DNA from: Propionispora sp. 2/2-37
GTDB lineage: Bacteria; Bacillota; Negativicutes; Propionisporales; Propionisporaceae
Length of the DNA stretch: 53,739 nt
Reading direction: 5' to 3'
NCBI RefSeq assembly: GCF_001298735.1
Contig: NZ_CYSP01000023.1
Location: 1 to 53,739 of the forward strand
Each line of letters opens with the position of its first letter. Position 1 is the stretch's first letter. The position numbers and the translations under genes were made by a program. The notes under the pieces are model-generated. The model searched no databases and was not told where the DNA came from. It saw nothing but the letters and a program-made list of their open reading frames with translations. Below, piece by piece: positions 23,512 through 32,600 of the stretch.

Positions 23512-26154
23512 GTGGACAATAAGAAAACGGTCTTATTCCTGCTGGTGGCTGCCGGTGTCTGCCTGGCAGGCGTGTTTTTCCTGAAGGCTTTCTTTACTCC
23601 GCAGACAACTGGTGACTATCGCAATATGACCGATATGGAGAGCGTTTATCATGCTGAGACGGAAATCGCACAGGCACTGGAAAGGCTGAAGAACAGCCGG
23701 GAAAAAGCCGGTGTTATAACGCATAGTAGCAGCGGCAGGCGTCAAATAGCCCTGACTTTTGATGGATTAACCGATCACGCTACCATTCAGCAAATTTTAA
23801 ATTTATTACATACATATAATGCTCAGGCGACTTTTTTTGTTGACGGAGTGCAAACCGCTGAAGAGCCGCAAAGCGTGGCCGACATTAAACAACAGGGACA
23901 CAAGGTAGAAAATTACACACTTTCCGGTCTGCCTAAGATGGAAGCCTTGCCTGTGGAACGGCTAGTCGCAGATTTTTCCCGGGCACAAAAAATCATTAAA
24001 GTAACTACTGATCAAGAACCGAATCTCTTAAAATGCAATGATACAAAATATACCGATTCATTGCTGCGGGCGGCGAGAGCTTGTGGGTTTAACAGTCTCG
24101 TAAAAAGCGATGTTTTTCTGAACGTCCAGCAAATAAATTCACTTGCCAATGCCGATGATTTTGTGAGCCAGCTAAAGCCCGGGAATATTGTTTCGGTTAA
24201 ACTGAAAACCAATGTTGAGCCACCTGTAAATGAAGCGGGAAGAACGGATTTAAAACCGGCAGTAGACAAACAGCCGGGACTGAAAGAATTGCAGCAAAAG
24301 CCTATGACAGAAAAAAAAGATATTGTCGGCGCGGTAGAAAAGCTTTTGGCTGCACTGCAAAAGGCAAATTATACTACAACTTTTGTAGAGAATTTCTCAA
24401 AACATAATCTGGTTCCCAAACCTGGACAAACCACTTTTCGGCAAAATGGCCTGCCGGGAGTAATAAAACGTGACAGTGCATTTGTCTGGGTAAACATAGC
24501 ATCCGCCCTTCAAAAACAGATTACGGATTTTTTTAGCTGCCGGACTGCTTATGCGGCAGAGCGGGAGCTGGACAAAGCCGAAGAAATTAAAATGGTTTTC
24601 ACCACGGAACCGGCGATCGCCTTTACCTTTGGCGGATTGTCTAACCGTACGGCAGTTGACGACGTACTGAATAGATTGCAGGCTTTGGGGATCAAGGCGA
24701 CCTTCTTTGTAATGGAAATCGAAATGCAGCGATATCCGGAAACCGTACGGAAAATTATTGCCAATGGGCATGAAATCGGGATAGCGATCAGACCGAAAGA
24801 AGGAGAAAATTTCGACGAAATCCGTCAGCGCATTGTACGCAGCCGCAATTTGCTGCGGGAACAGTTTGGGGTAACTACCAATTTGGTTAAGCAGCCATGG
24901 GGAGTTATAACGGATATAACCAAAGAAGCCATTCAAGCTTCAGGCTGTCAGATGATAGGGCAGTCCGTCAATGTAGTACAAAGTAAACATAAAGATTACA
25001 GCTCTGCAGATCAGGTTATGGCCGAAATTTTTGGTAAAGCTACATTTTCTTTGGCCCGCGGTCAGATTGTTCATTTTAGAATGGACTATTATGCCAATGA
25101 CCGGCTGGCAGGCGACCTGATTGAAGCGATTAAACAGCGTAAAGTGGATAATATCGCTTATGCAACTTTTTATGACAATCCCGCAAGCAATCCTGCCAAT
25201 GATTCGCAATATGTAATAAAACCGGTAGGTGCTATTCTGCATAATTCTAAATTTATTTATCAATATCCGGTGGACCCGGCGCGTATTCCAGAACGGCTAA
25301 GATCCGGCGGGGCTAGGAAAAACAATTATCAACATAATTTTTTATCCGAAGTTTCTAAGCGCTATATCGGGAACGATGAAGTCGTTTACGAGGACCGCAT
25401 GCTCGGCTTTTCTAAAATGGATACCCGCCGTCTTGATAAAAGCGGGCTCATACACACCAAAGACAATGTTATTTTTCTTACCTTTGATGACTGGGGAACG
25501 GATGCGTCTATTAATAAAATACTGTATGTCCTGCGCAAGCATCATGTAGCGGCATCCTTCTTTGTGATTACCAATAATGTATTGAATAACCCCAACTTGC
25601 TTCGGTCCATTGCCATGCAGGGGAATGACATTGGCAGTCATTCCGAAAAACATAAACCGATGGCCATCCGTGACTTGAAAACGGGGAAGCAGGTAGCGAC
25701 CCAAAATAAAGAAGAGTACACCGAAGACCTGGCTACATCATATAAAAAACTGAGTGATGTTACAGGCGACGTTGTTGTTAATGGGAAGCCGTCCTTAACC
25801 CGGTTTTTCCGTCCGCCAACTTTAGCTATCAGTAAAATGGGCTTGGCAACGCTGCTGGAAACCGGTTACGAATATATCATTTCAGGCTCTACCAGCACAT
25901 ATGACTATAAGGCCGAGAGTGTCTCTGAACTGATAGAAACAATAAAAAAGGGAATCTACACTCAAAACGGAGAGTTAAAAAAAGGAGCTATTCTGGTTAT
26001 GCATATGACGGACAGTTCCCGGTATACGGCAGTGGCTTTAGATATCCTGCTGACTGCCAATGAGGCCAAAGATGACTCTGATCCTTCGAAATTTAAGGTT
26101 GGCAGGTTGTCGGATTATCTTACAGACGGTTATTCTCAAATTAAGCGGTATTGA
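23512..26154 (+). CDS. Membrane-anchored protein with three NodB (polysaccharide deacetylase) domains
   Basis: 880 residues, anchored by one N-terminal helix (about 6-25) and exported. Three NodB-like units follow. Unit 1 (from about 78) has LTFDGLTDH and unit 2 (from about 367) FTFGGLSNR: both lack the second metal Asp, and unit 2 also lacks the His pair. Unit 3 (from about 650) is complete: LTFDDWG, SHSEKHKPM (about 707), FRPPTLA (about 765) and LVMHMTD (about 827). So one active deacetylase and two likely binding or structural copies. It probably removes acetyl groups from the secreted polymer. GTG start behind GGGGTGA. Confidence 0.87.
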   Translation: MDNKKTVLFLLVAAGVCLAGVFFLKAFFTPQTTGDYRNMTDMESVYHAETEIAQALERLKNSREKAGVITHSSSGRRQIALTFDGLTDHATIQQILNLLHTYNAQATFFVDGVQTAEEPQSVADIKQQGHKVENYTLSGLPKMEALPVERLVADFSRAQKIIKVTTDQEPNLLKCNDTKYTDSLLRAARACGFNSLVKSDVFLNVQQINSLANADDFVSQLKPGNIVSVKLKTNVEPPVNEAGRTDLKPAVDKQPGLKELQQKPMTEKKDIVGAVEKLLAALQKANYTTTFVENFSKHNLVPKPGQTTFRQNGLPGVIKRDSAFVWVNIASALQKQITDFFSCRTAYAAERELDKAEEIKMVFTTEPAIAFTFGGLSNRTAVDDVLNRLQALGIKATFFVMEIEMQRYPETVRKIIANGHEIGIAIRPKEGENFDEIRQRIVRSRNLLREQFGVTTNLVKQPWGVITDITKEAIQASGCQMIGQSVNVVQSKHKDYSSADQVMAEIFGKATFSLARGQIVHFRMDYYANDRLAGDLIEAIKQRKVDNIAYATFYDNPASNPANDSQYVIKPVGAILHNSKFIYQYPVDPARIPERLRSGGARKNNYQHNFLSEVSKRYIGNDEVVYEDRMLGFSKMDTRRLDKSGLIHTKDNVIFLTFDDWGTDASINKILYVLRKHHVAASFFVITNNVLNNPNLLRSIAMQGNDIGSHSEKHKPMAIRDLKTGKQVATQNKEEYTEDLATSYKKLSDVTGDVVVNGKPSLTRFFRPPTLAISKMGLATLLETGYEYIISGSTSTYDYKAESVSELIETIKKGIYTQNGELKKGAILVMHMTDSSRYTAVALDILLTANEAKDDSDPSKFKVGRLSDYLTDGYSQIKRY

Positions 26155-26280
26155 ATTAGAAAAAAGATACAGCCATGATAAGGTCCGGCAGCAACAGAGT
26201 GAAGCAGTATGATGTTGGTAAGAGCGGGTTTATAATATGCTGTGTTATTGAAAGCGGCGCAGAAATGGCAGGGAGTGGGC

Positions 26281-28116
26281 GTGAAAATATTTCATGATGA
26301 GGTAAAAAAAACCGAGGATGTTTTACTGGTTTCCAAGCCTGACCGCAGGCTGTTGCCCAAAGTTCCTGATAAAGAAGGGCTGCGAAGCAACATCGACAGA
26401 CGCCGGGTTCAGGGTGGAAATCAATCGGATAATATCTCAAATCTTATTGCAAACGATAATATGGGCAGGCGTTATTTAGTTGATTATGAGGTAGCTATTG
26501 AGTATGTTCTGCCCGATAAAAAAGTGAAGTGTATCGGAAGAGGCGTGGATATATCCACGACCGGCATGTTATTGGAAATTTCGCCGGAAGTGGCGCAGGA
26601 TTTGGCCCAAGCGGCGAAATTTAACCTGCGGTTCACCATAACGCCCGGTACTATGCCGGAAGGTTATGAAATGAAAGTCAACATAGCTGCAAAATATGTT
26701 CGTTTGGGTCAGAATCCTGACGGCAAAACTCTATGTGGCGTAGAATTTATAGAGTCATTGGCACAGTATGCGACGAAAAAGAAAAACTGGTATATGCTTT
26801 CCGTAGCTGCGTTTTTTCTGTTTTTTATTTCAGCCTGCATTCTGTTGATGAGAGCGGAAAGCGTACTGTATTTTAAATTTAATAAAATATTATACATGTA
26901 CAGTATTATTGCGGCGACCTTTTTGCTTACCAGATATCTTTTTGCTTCTTTTTACCGGCCGGTTCCCATCGATAAGAATTATACACCGGGGGTTACGATT
27001 GTTATTCCCTGCTTTAATGAGGAGCAGTGGATACAAAGAACGATTCTAGGTTGCGTAAATCAGGATTATCCCCTTGATAAACTGGAAGTGATTGTTGTCG
27101 ACGATTGCTCTAACGACCAATCATTTGAAAAGATTAGAGAAGTTGTGGAAGAACTGAAGAGTAAAGAAGAACGCTATGATATAAGCAACAGGCTGCATTA
27201 TATTCGTCAGGAGAAAAATGCCGGTAAGAGGGAAGCTCTCGCTAAGGGGGCGTTAATGGCACGCCATGAACTGGTTGTGTTTGTCGATTCGGACAGTTTC
27301 CTGGAACCGTTTGCTATTCGTAATATTGTGCAGCCGTTTAAGGATGCAAAGATGGGCGGTGTTTCCGGCAGGACTGATGTTGCCAATACGTATACGAATG
27401 CCCTGACGAAAATGCAGGCGGTACGGTATTATATCGCTTTTCGCATTATGAAGGCGGCCGAAAGTTATTTTGACGCGGTTACCTGTCTTTCCGGTCCGCT
27501 TTCTTGTTACCGGAAAGATTTGATTATTAATTATATGGATGCATGGTTAAATCAAAAGTTTTTAGGACAAAAAGCTACCTTTGGCGACGACCGTAGCATG
27601 ACAAATTTTATACTGCGGCAAAACCGGACATGTTATCAGGATACGGCAGTATGTAATACCATTGTGCCGAACGGCTACTCTGTCTTTTTAAAACAGCAGA
27701 TGCGCTGGAAACGTTCTTGGCTGAGAGAATCACTGGTTGCATCCCGGTTTATGTGGAGAAAGGAGCCTTTTATGGCCTTATCTTTTTATATGGGAGTGCT
27801 CGTACCGGTTCTGGCACCGCTTATTGTCCTGTATAACCTGGTTTACATTCCGCTTGTGCACAGAGTATTTCCGGTTACTTTCATCATCGGGCTATGTTTG
27901 ATGGCTTTACTCATGAGCATGGCACAGTTATTTCTAAGAAAAAGTTCGACGTGGATTTTTGGGCTATGGTTTTGCGTATATTATGAAGCCGTATTATTAT
28001 GGCAAATGCCGGTTGCCTGGCTCACTTTCTGGAAAACTACCTGGGGAACCCGCATGACACCGGCAGATCTTGCAGAAATGCTGAAAAAGAATCGCGGAAA
28101 GCAAGAGAGGGCGTGA
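26281..28116 (+). CDS. Processive GT2 polysaccharide synthase with PilZ-like N-terminal domain
   Basis: Membrane glycosyltransferase, 611 residues, related to hyaluronan, chitin and poly-GlcNAc synthases. A cytoplasmic PilZ-like domain (about 60-155) has RRYLVDYEV and GVDISTTGM; the D-x-S-x-x-G half of the c-di-GMP motif is kept, but the RxxxR half is degenerate. Two helices follow (about 170-190, 202-222). The GT2 domain shows VVDDCSND (about 272), FVDSDSF (about 334), FGDDRSM (about 434) and the processive motif QQMRW (about 472), then C-terminal helices. It starts at GTG 26281 with GGGAG upstream. It makes the chain that the other proteins of the operon modify and export. Confidence 0.9.
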   Translation: MKIFHDEVKKTEDVLLVSKPDRRLLPKVPDKEGLRSNIDRRRVQGGNQSDNISNLIANDNMGRRYLVDYEVAIEYVLPDKKVKCIGRGVDISTTGMLLEISPEVAQDLAQAAKFNLRFTITPGTMPEGYEMKVNIAAKYVRLGQNPDGKTLCGVEFIESLAQYATKKKNWYMLSVAAFFLFFISACILLMRAESVLYFKFNKILYMYSIIAATFLLTRYLFASFYRPVPIDKNYTPGVTIVIPCFNEEQWIQRTILGCVNQDYPLDKLEVIVVDDCSNDQSFEKIREVVEELKSKEERYDISNRLHYIRQEKNAGKREALAKGALMARHELVVFVDSDSFLEPFAIRNIVQPFKDAKMGGVSGRTDVANTYTNALTKMQAVRYYIAFRIMKAAESYFDAVTCLSGPLSCYRKDLIINYMDAWLNQKFLGQKATFGDDRSMTNFILRQNRTCYQDTAVCNTIVPNGYSVFLKQQMRWKRSWLRESLVASRFMWRKEPFMALSFYMGVLVPVLAPLIVLYNLVYIPLVHRVFPVTFIIGLCLMALLMSMAQLFLRKSSTWIFGLWFCVYYEAVLLWQMPVAWLTFWKTTWGTRMTPADLAEMLKKNRGKQERA

Positions 28117-28119
28117 GAA

Positions 28120-29985
28120 ATGATAGCAAATGAGGAATATACTGCCCGGAAAGACCGGAAAAAAGTAATTCGCGTAATCCTGCAAATTGTTATTCTTCTT
28201 GCTGTGGCCGGTATCTGCCTTGCCGCGTTATTCACCCTGAAGCAATATAGTCCGTATACCGTACAGAATACAAGGTTTTCCGGTGATAAAGGGTTTATTG
28301 CCCTTGCTTATTTTGGGGTAGCAAGGAACGGGGATCAAAATTTAATCGGCGTGGAACGTTTGCGCGAACATTTGCAAGCGTTGAAAGATCTAGGCTATGT
28401 AACCATCACGCAACAGGATATTTTGGATTATTATCAGTCCGGTAAAGAACTGCCTGAAAAATCCTTATTCTTAATGTTTGAAGACGGCAGGAGGGATACC
28501 GCCATTTTTTCGCAGAAGATTTTGGAAGAGCTGAATTACAAGGCAACCATGCTGACATATCCGGAAAAATTTGCGAAAAAAGATACTAAATTTTTGATGC
28601 CACCGGAATTGAAGGACCTCGAGAAAAGCACGTTTTGGGAAATGGGGACAAACGGATACCGTCTGGAATTTATTAATGTATTTGACCGTTATGGCAATTA
28701 TCTGGGAAAATTGGATCCCTTAGAGCATGCGGGTATTGCTCCTTATTTAGGGCGTAAATATAATCACTATTTGATGGATTATATCCGTGATGAATATGGG
28801 GTCCCCAAAGAGAGCTACGGCAAAATGAAGGAAAGAATTTCATATGATTATGAAAGACTAAGGGATATATATACCCAGTCTATTGGCTATGTGCCAGGCC
28901 TGCATGTCTTAATGCACTCCAATACGGGAAGTTTTGGCAATAATGATAGGGTAAGTGCCATAAATGAATACTGGATAAAAAAATTATTTGCCGTGAATGT
29001 TAACCGGGAAGGTTTTTCTTTCAATAAGAGAAACAGCAGTGTCTATGATTTAACCCGAATGCAGCCGCAGGCGTATTGGTACACCAACCATTTACTAATG
29101 AGGATTAAATGTGATATTGATCAGGAAGTGGCGTTTACTGCGGGAGATGTGAGCAGGCAAAAAGCATGGGAAACGTTGAAAGGGGCTTTGGAAATTCAAG
29201 AAGACCGGATAATTTTGACTTCGCTTCCCCAGGATAAAGGACTGGTACGCTTAAAAAACAGTAATGATTTCGGGGATGTCAAACTTTCTGTCAGATTGAA
29301 AGGGAATAAGCTGGGTTTGCAGAAAATATATCTTCGGGCGGATGAGTCTTTTAACCGGTTTGTATCCGTATACCTTCTCAATAATGTTCTATATATAACG
29401 GAAAAAAACGGTGGTACCGAACGGGAATTGTTTACGTTAAACCTAGACAAGCATGACGGTAAAGAACGGCTATCCGTTCCCCAGGATAAAAAAGCGGCGG
29501 AAATACGGGAATTGGAAACCTTTATTCAATATGCTGATTCTGTTGAAAAGGCTAAAGTGTATGCTGAACGGTTGAAGCATAAGAGATTGGAACCTGTGTC
29601 CGGCCTGGCAGACGGAGCAGAGGAATATGTACCTGCTCTCAGTATTCATGCGCAAGGAGACCGGTTGTTGGTCCTTTCACTCAGGGGGAATAAACTTAAC
29701 GTAGCGATTGATGGCAAAGACGCTGTAACCGATTTGCCGGTGTCGGATACCCAAGCGGGAACTGTTTACCTGGAAACGGCCTGGGGAGGTTCTGGCTGGA
29801 GCCAGAGGAATCTGGCAGACGATGTATACGATGGCGTATTTGAAAAATTAATCATTACCGAAAATGCAGGAACCGAAAAGGAAAAAGTTTTATTTGACGG
29901 CAGGGTGCAAGGCTGGGAAGCGGTCAAGTTAAAGGTGGAACGGTCCTGGGAAGCGCTTATAAACTGGTTTATTGTAACCTTGTAA
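28120..29985 (+). CDS. Membrane-anchored deacetylase-like protein (PgaB-like N-terminus)
   Basis: 621 residues, with one N-terminal helix (about 18-41) and an exported body. Residues about 55-140 resemble the NodB part of PgaB (IALAYFGVAR, then LGYVTITQQDILDYYQSGKELPEKS), but the usual TFDDG reads MFEDG, with Glu for the first catalytic Asp, so activity is doubtful. The C-terminal half (about 360-590) is beta-rich with SLRGNKLNVAIDGK and a W-rich end, suggesting a carbohydrate-binding jelly-roll. It starts four bases after the synthase stop. It probably acts on, or holds, the polymer outside the membrane. Confidence 0.7.
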   Translation: MIANEEYTARKDRKKVIRVILQIVILLAVAGICLAALFTLKQYSPYTVQNTRFSGDKGFIALAYFGVARNGDQNLIGVERLREHLQALKDLGYVTITQQDILDYYQSGKELPEKSLFLMFEDGRRDTAIFSQKILEELNYKATMLTYPEKFAKKDTKFLMPPELKDLEKSTFWEMGTNGYRLEFINVFDRYGNYLGKLDPLEHAGIAPYLGRKYNHYLMDYIRDEYGVPKESYGKMKERISYDYERLRDIYTQSIGYVPGLHVLMHSNTGSFGNNDRVSAINEYWIKKLFAVNVNREGFSFNKRNSSVYDLTRMQPQAYWYTNHLLMRIKCDIDQEVAFTAGDVSRQKAWETLKGALEIQEDRIILTSLPQDKGLVRLKNSNDFGDVKLSVRLKGNKLGLQKIYLRADESFNRFVSVYLLNNVLYITEKNGGTERELFTLNLDKHDGKERLSVPQDKKAAEIRELETFIQYADSVEKAKVYAERLKHKRLEPVSGLADGAEEYVPALSIHAQGDRLLVLSLRGNKLNVAIDGKDAVTDLPVSDTQAGTVYLETAWGGSGWSQRNLADDVYDGVFEKLIITENAGTEKEKVLFDGRVQGWEAVKLKVERSWEALINWFIVTL

Positions 29986-29998
29986 GCAGAAAAAGGGG

Positions 29999-31036
29999 GT
30001 GGACAGGCTGTTTGATAAAATCGGTAAAGCAGCCCTACTGGTATCGGTTTTTGTGATCCTGGCCGGCTGTAATTACGGAAGTCAATCTATTTTTACGGCA
30101 GCCGCCAAGGAACCGGCCCAAAGAGCGGCATGGATAGCTTACTGGGATTTGGACGCAGGGAAAAGGGATTTAAGCCGGCTGGGGCATAAGGTAGATAAAG
30201 TTTCCTATTTTGGTGCTTATTTTGATAAAGAGGATCGCTTGTTTATTCCAGCAGAACTTGGCGATAAAAAGATTCAGGACAGGAAGCAAGAAGGACAGGA
30301 AATATATCTTACTTTAGTGAATGACAAACAAAATGCTGACGGTTCGGTTATTCTAAAGGATATGGAAATCCTTCACAGGTTGTTTTCTAATGATAAGACT
30401 ATGGAAAGGCATATTGCCGAAATCATTGCCCTGACTTTGCAGGGCGGATATGATGGCCTGGAAATTGATTATGAAAGGGTATGGAAGGATGGGGAAACTG
30501 GGCGGTCCTTCTCCAGATTTGTTGATAAGCTATATGCTGAAGCTTTGAAAAATAATTTAAAAGTAAGGATTGTACTCGAACCCAGTGTGCCCTTTGCTGT
30601 GGCAAGTCTTCCCCAGGGGCCTGAGTATGTCGTAATGGTTTATAACCTGTATGGGCTGCATAGCGGGCCCGGACCAAAAGCCGACAGAGAGTTTATTCAA
30701 AAGACGTTAACACGCATGAAGGCCCTGCCGGGTGAAAAATCGGTGGCATTATCAACCGGCGGTTGTCTATGGGGAGACAATGGTAAAAAAAATTTTTTGA
30801 CCGAGGCCGAAGCCAGGTCGCTTGCCCTTTCGCATGCTGTTAAGCCCAAAAGAGACGAAGCCAGTCAATGTCTGGTATTTTCTTATCAGGATGGGGGCAT
30901 TTCCTATGAAGTATGGTATGCGGATGTGGAAACGTTAAATTACTGGATAGATATTGTCAAGGAACATGGAATTAATAATATCAGCCTGTGGCGTTTGGGC
31001 GGCAATATGGACATCAACAGAATAAAAGCAATCTAA
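29999..31036 (+). CDS. GH18-like glycoside hydrolase lipoprotein
   Basis: 345 residues with a lipoprotein signal (LVSVFVILAGCN, lipid Cys near 23). The body has the GH18 TIM-barrel signature YDGLEIDYE (about 149-157), where the last Glu is the catalytic acid; the canonical third position (Asp) is Glu here. NISLWRLGGN near the end fits the barrel's last strand. It may cut the polymer during export or remodel the matrix. It uses GTG 29999 with AAGGGGG overlapping closely, and is the last gene of the locus. Confidence 0.8.
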   Translation: MDRLFDKIGKAALLVSVFVILAGCNYGSQSIFTAAAKEPAQRAAWIAYWDLDAGKRDLSRLGHKVDKVSYFGAYFDKEDRLFIPAELGDKKIQDRKQEGQEIYLTLVNDKQNADGSVILKDMEILHRLFSNDKTMERHIAEIIALTLQGGYDGLEIDYERVWKDGETGRSFSRFVDKLYAEALKNNLKVRIVLEPSVPFAVASLPQGPEYVVMVYNLYGLHSGPGPKADREFIQKTLTRMKALPGEKSVALSTGGCLWGDNGKKNFLTEAEARSLALSHAVKPKRDEASQCLVFSYQDGGISYEVWYADVETLNYWIDIVKEHGINNISLWRLGGNMDINRIKAI

Positions 31037-31048
31037 TGATAAAAAAAT

Positions 31049-31080
31049 AAGGCTAACAGTGGAAAAGCCGTTAGCCTTTC
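31049..31080 (+). terminator. Terminator of the polysaccharide locus
   Basis: AAGGCTAAC at 31049-31057 pairs with GTTAGCCTT at 31070-31078, followed by a short T/C tract. Confidence 0.7.
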
Positions 31081-31215
31081 TCCACAATATTGTGTGGAGG
31101 GATTGCAGCAATACCATTATACCAATTCATCAGGAAAAATGTAAAAAAATTATCACTATTTGAGACTGTATAAATTATATTCATGTTATGATAGAAGACG
31201 TGGAGAAGGGGGTAT

Positions 31216-31386
31216 ATGGTGAGTAAACTAAAAGATGTATGGGAAGTTATCCAATTTATCTTTTTGCTTATTGCGCTGTTGATTTTCCTTACTGTGGCCA
31301 GAGTGGGCATGTACGATAGTTTTATCCAAAACGGTTTTCAGAATACGGAGTTCTATAAAAGCTTGACTGACAGTATTCGAAAATAG
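31216..31386 (+). CDS. Small single-span membrane protein
   Basis: 56 residues: MVSKLKDVWEVIQF, one hydrophobic helix (about 11-29), and a polar tail ending TDSIRK. AAGGGGG lies upstream; ATG 31216 or GTG 31219 could start it, the latter with better spacing. I do not recognise a family. It is short and isolated, with only a weak hairpin after it. Confidence 0.55.
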   Translation: MVSKLKDVWEVIQFIFLLIALLIFLTVARVGMYDSFIQNGFQNTEFYKSLTDSIRK

Positions 31387-31619
31387 ATAATGGATCCCTG
31401 CCCTATGCGGGGATTTTGTATTTAACGGTATTTTGGCGTGAAGCTGAGCGAAAAATGCCGGTATATAATGATAAATGCTGAAAAACGGCTAATTATCTGG
31501 AAATTCATTATAAATAAGACTTGAGTCTTAAATTTAGCAGTATAAAGAATCTGGGACTTTTGCACTGTGCTTGGGACTGTGGTACTATAAGGTAAAAAGC
31601 GGAAAGAGGGTGCGAAGGT

Positions 31620-31820
31620 TTGGGGAAAGGGGAATGTCGTTGCGGTGGTAAGATTTTTGAAACGGTTGATATAACTCCGTCAGGTATACGAGAGAAACGA
31701 TATTTTACCCGTTGTGCAAAGTGTGGTTTGGTGGTGGCGGCACCCCCTTTGGATAGGCAAAAGACTGATTCGCCGAAATCCATCCGGCATTTTTTTCGAA
31801 CCCTTGGAGCAACCCGGTAG
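31620..31820 (+). CDS. Small zinc-ribbon-like protein
   Basis: 66 residues with CRCGG near the start and CAKCG in the middle, a Cys4 zinc-ribbon pattern, followed by a basic tail (SIRHFFRTLGATR). It starts at TTG 31620 with GAAGG upstream and is followed by a good terminator, supporting expression. The function is unknown; such ribbons often bind nucleic acid or protein. Confidence 0.5.
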   Translation: MGKGECRCGGKIFETVDITPSGIREKRYFTRCAKCGLVVAAPPLDRQKTDSPKSIRHFFRTLGATR

Positions 31821-31829
31821 TTATTGTAT

Positions 31830-31852
31830 GGAGCCGTCAGGCTCCTTTTTTA
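31830..31852 (+). terminator. Terminator after the zinc-ribbon gene
   Basis: GGAGCC, GTCA, GGCTCC form a perfect stem followed by seven T or nearly so. Confidence 0.88.
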
Positions 31853-32005
31853 TAGGTTTTTTAATGGCAGGTTTCTGGTTACTGAAGCTTGTCGTACGCA
31901 GAGTCATTCAAAGCATCTTACATTTCTAAAACAGTGCGTCCTTTAAGCAGCTTTTAGGCGTGGCAACGGGACAGTACTTGATAATCTGAGGGCACCGGCG
32001 GGTTT

Positions 32006-32034
32006 TTGACAAAAGAGAAAAAGGGCAGTACAAT
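32006..32034 (+). promoter_or_regulatory. Sigma-A promoter of the ybgC-murI cluster
   Basis: TTGACA at 32006-32011, a 17-base spacer, and TACAAT at 32029-32034, a near-consensus promoter. Start near 32041, only about 12 bases before a terminator-like hairpin. Confidence 0.75.
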
Positions 32035-32052
32035 AAGTAAAGGTATTTTTGG

Positions 32053-32075
32053 GCATGCGCGCGCGTGCTTTTTTT
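32053..32075 (+). terminator. Terminator-like hairpin just after the promoter
   Basis: GCATGC, GCGC, GCGTGC form a six-pair stem (one G-U pair) followed by seven T. It would stop transcription some 35 bases after the start unless relieved, so it may be an attenuator. Confidence 0.6.
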
Positions 32076-32145
32076 GTGGTTGTTTACCAACCCCGGACAG
32101 GCGTGTGAGGCAGGCCAGAGTTCATTGCTAGAAGAAGGTGAAAAT

Positions 32146-32559
32146 ATGGTGAGCGTTCGGGAAAAAGTGCGTTTTGTAGAAACAGACATGATGGGAGTTG
32201 TACATCATTCTAATTATTTCCGCTGGTTTGAAATGGGGCGGGTGGAATACCTGAGGCAGTCGGGAATTTTGTTATTGGATTTGATGGCTGAGGGTATCGT
32301 GTTCCCCATTACCCAGGTACGTTGTAATTACCGGGCTTCAGCTAAGTTCGACGATTATCTTTTGATTGAGACAATTTTGCACGAAGCCTCCAGAGCCAAG
32401 ATGGAATTTACTTACCGGGTGCTAAGGGAAGAAGACGGCTTGTTGCTGGCAGAAGGGTGGACGCAAAATGTATTTACTGATGGCAGCGGAAAAATTGTCC
32501 GTCTGCCGGAAAAGTACGCGAAGCGTTTACTAAGAGCCGGCCAGGGACAAGAGGTATAG
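32146..32559 (+). CDS. YbgC/FadM-type acyl-CoA thioesterase
   Basis: Hotdog-fold thioesterase, 137 residues, hydrolysing acyl-CoA. The signature FVETDMMGVVHHSNYFRWFEMGR carries the catalytic Asp. Its ATG at 32146 has AGAAGGTG upstream; the longer frame from 32065 begins within the hairpin region and is unlikely. It precedes murI by about 40 bases and is probably co-transcribed. Confidence 0.88.
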   Translation: MVSVREKVRFVETDMMGVVHHSNYFRWFEMGRVEYLRQSGILLLDLMAEGIVFPITQVRCNYRASAKFDDYLLIETILHEASRAKMEFTYRVLREEDGLLLAEGWTQNVFTDGSGKIVRLPEKYAKRLLRAGQGQEV

Positions 32560-32600
32560 AATTCCCGACGGTACAGAAAATAGGGTGAGGAGGTTCCGGG

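Noticed and set aside
31714..31929. Plus-strand frame of 71 codons overlapping the zinc-ribbon gene
   Set aside because: It overlaps in another frame and runs through the terminator; the Cys4 pattern supports the other frame.
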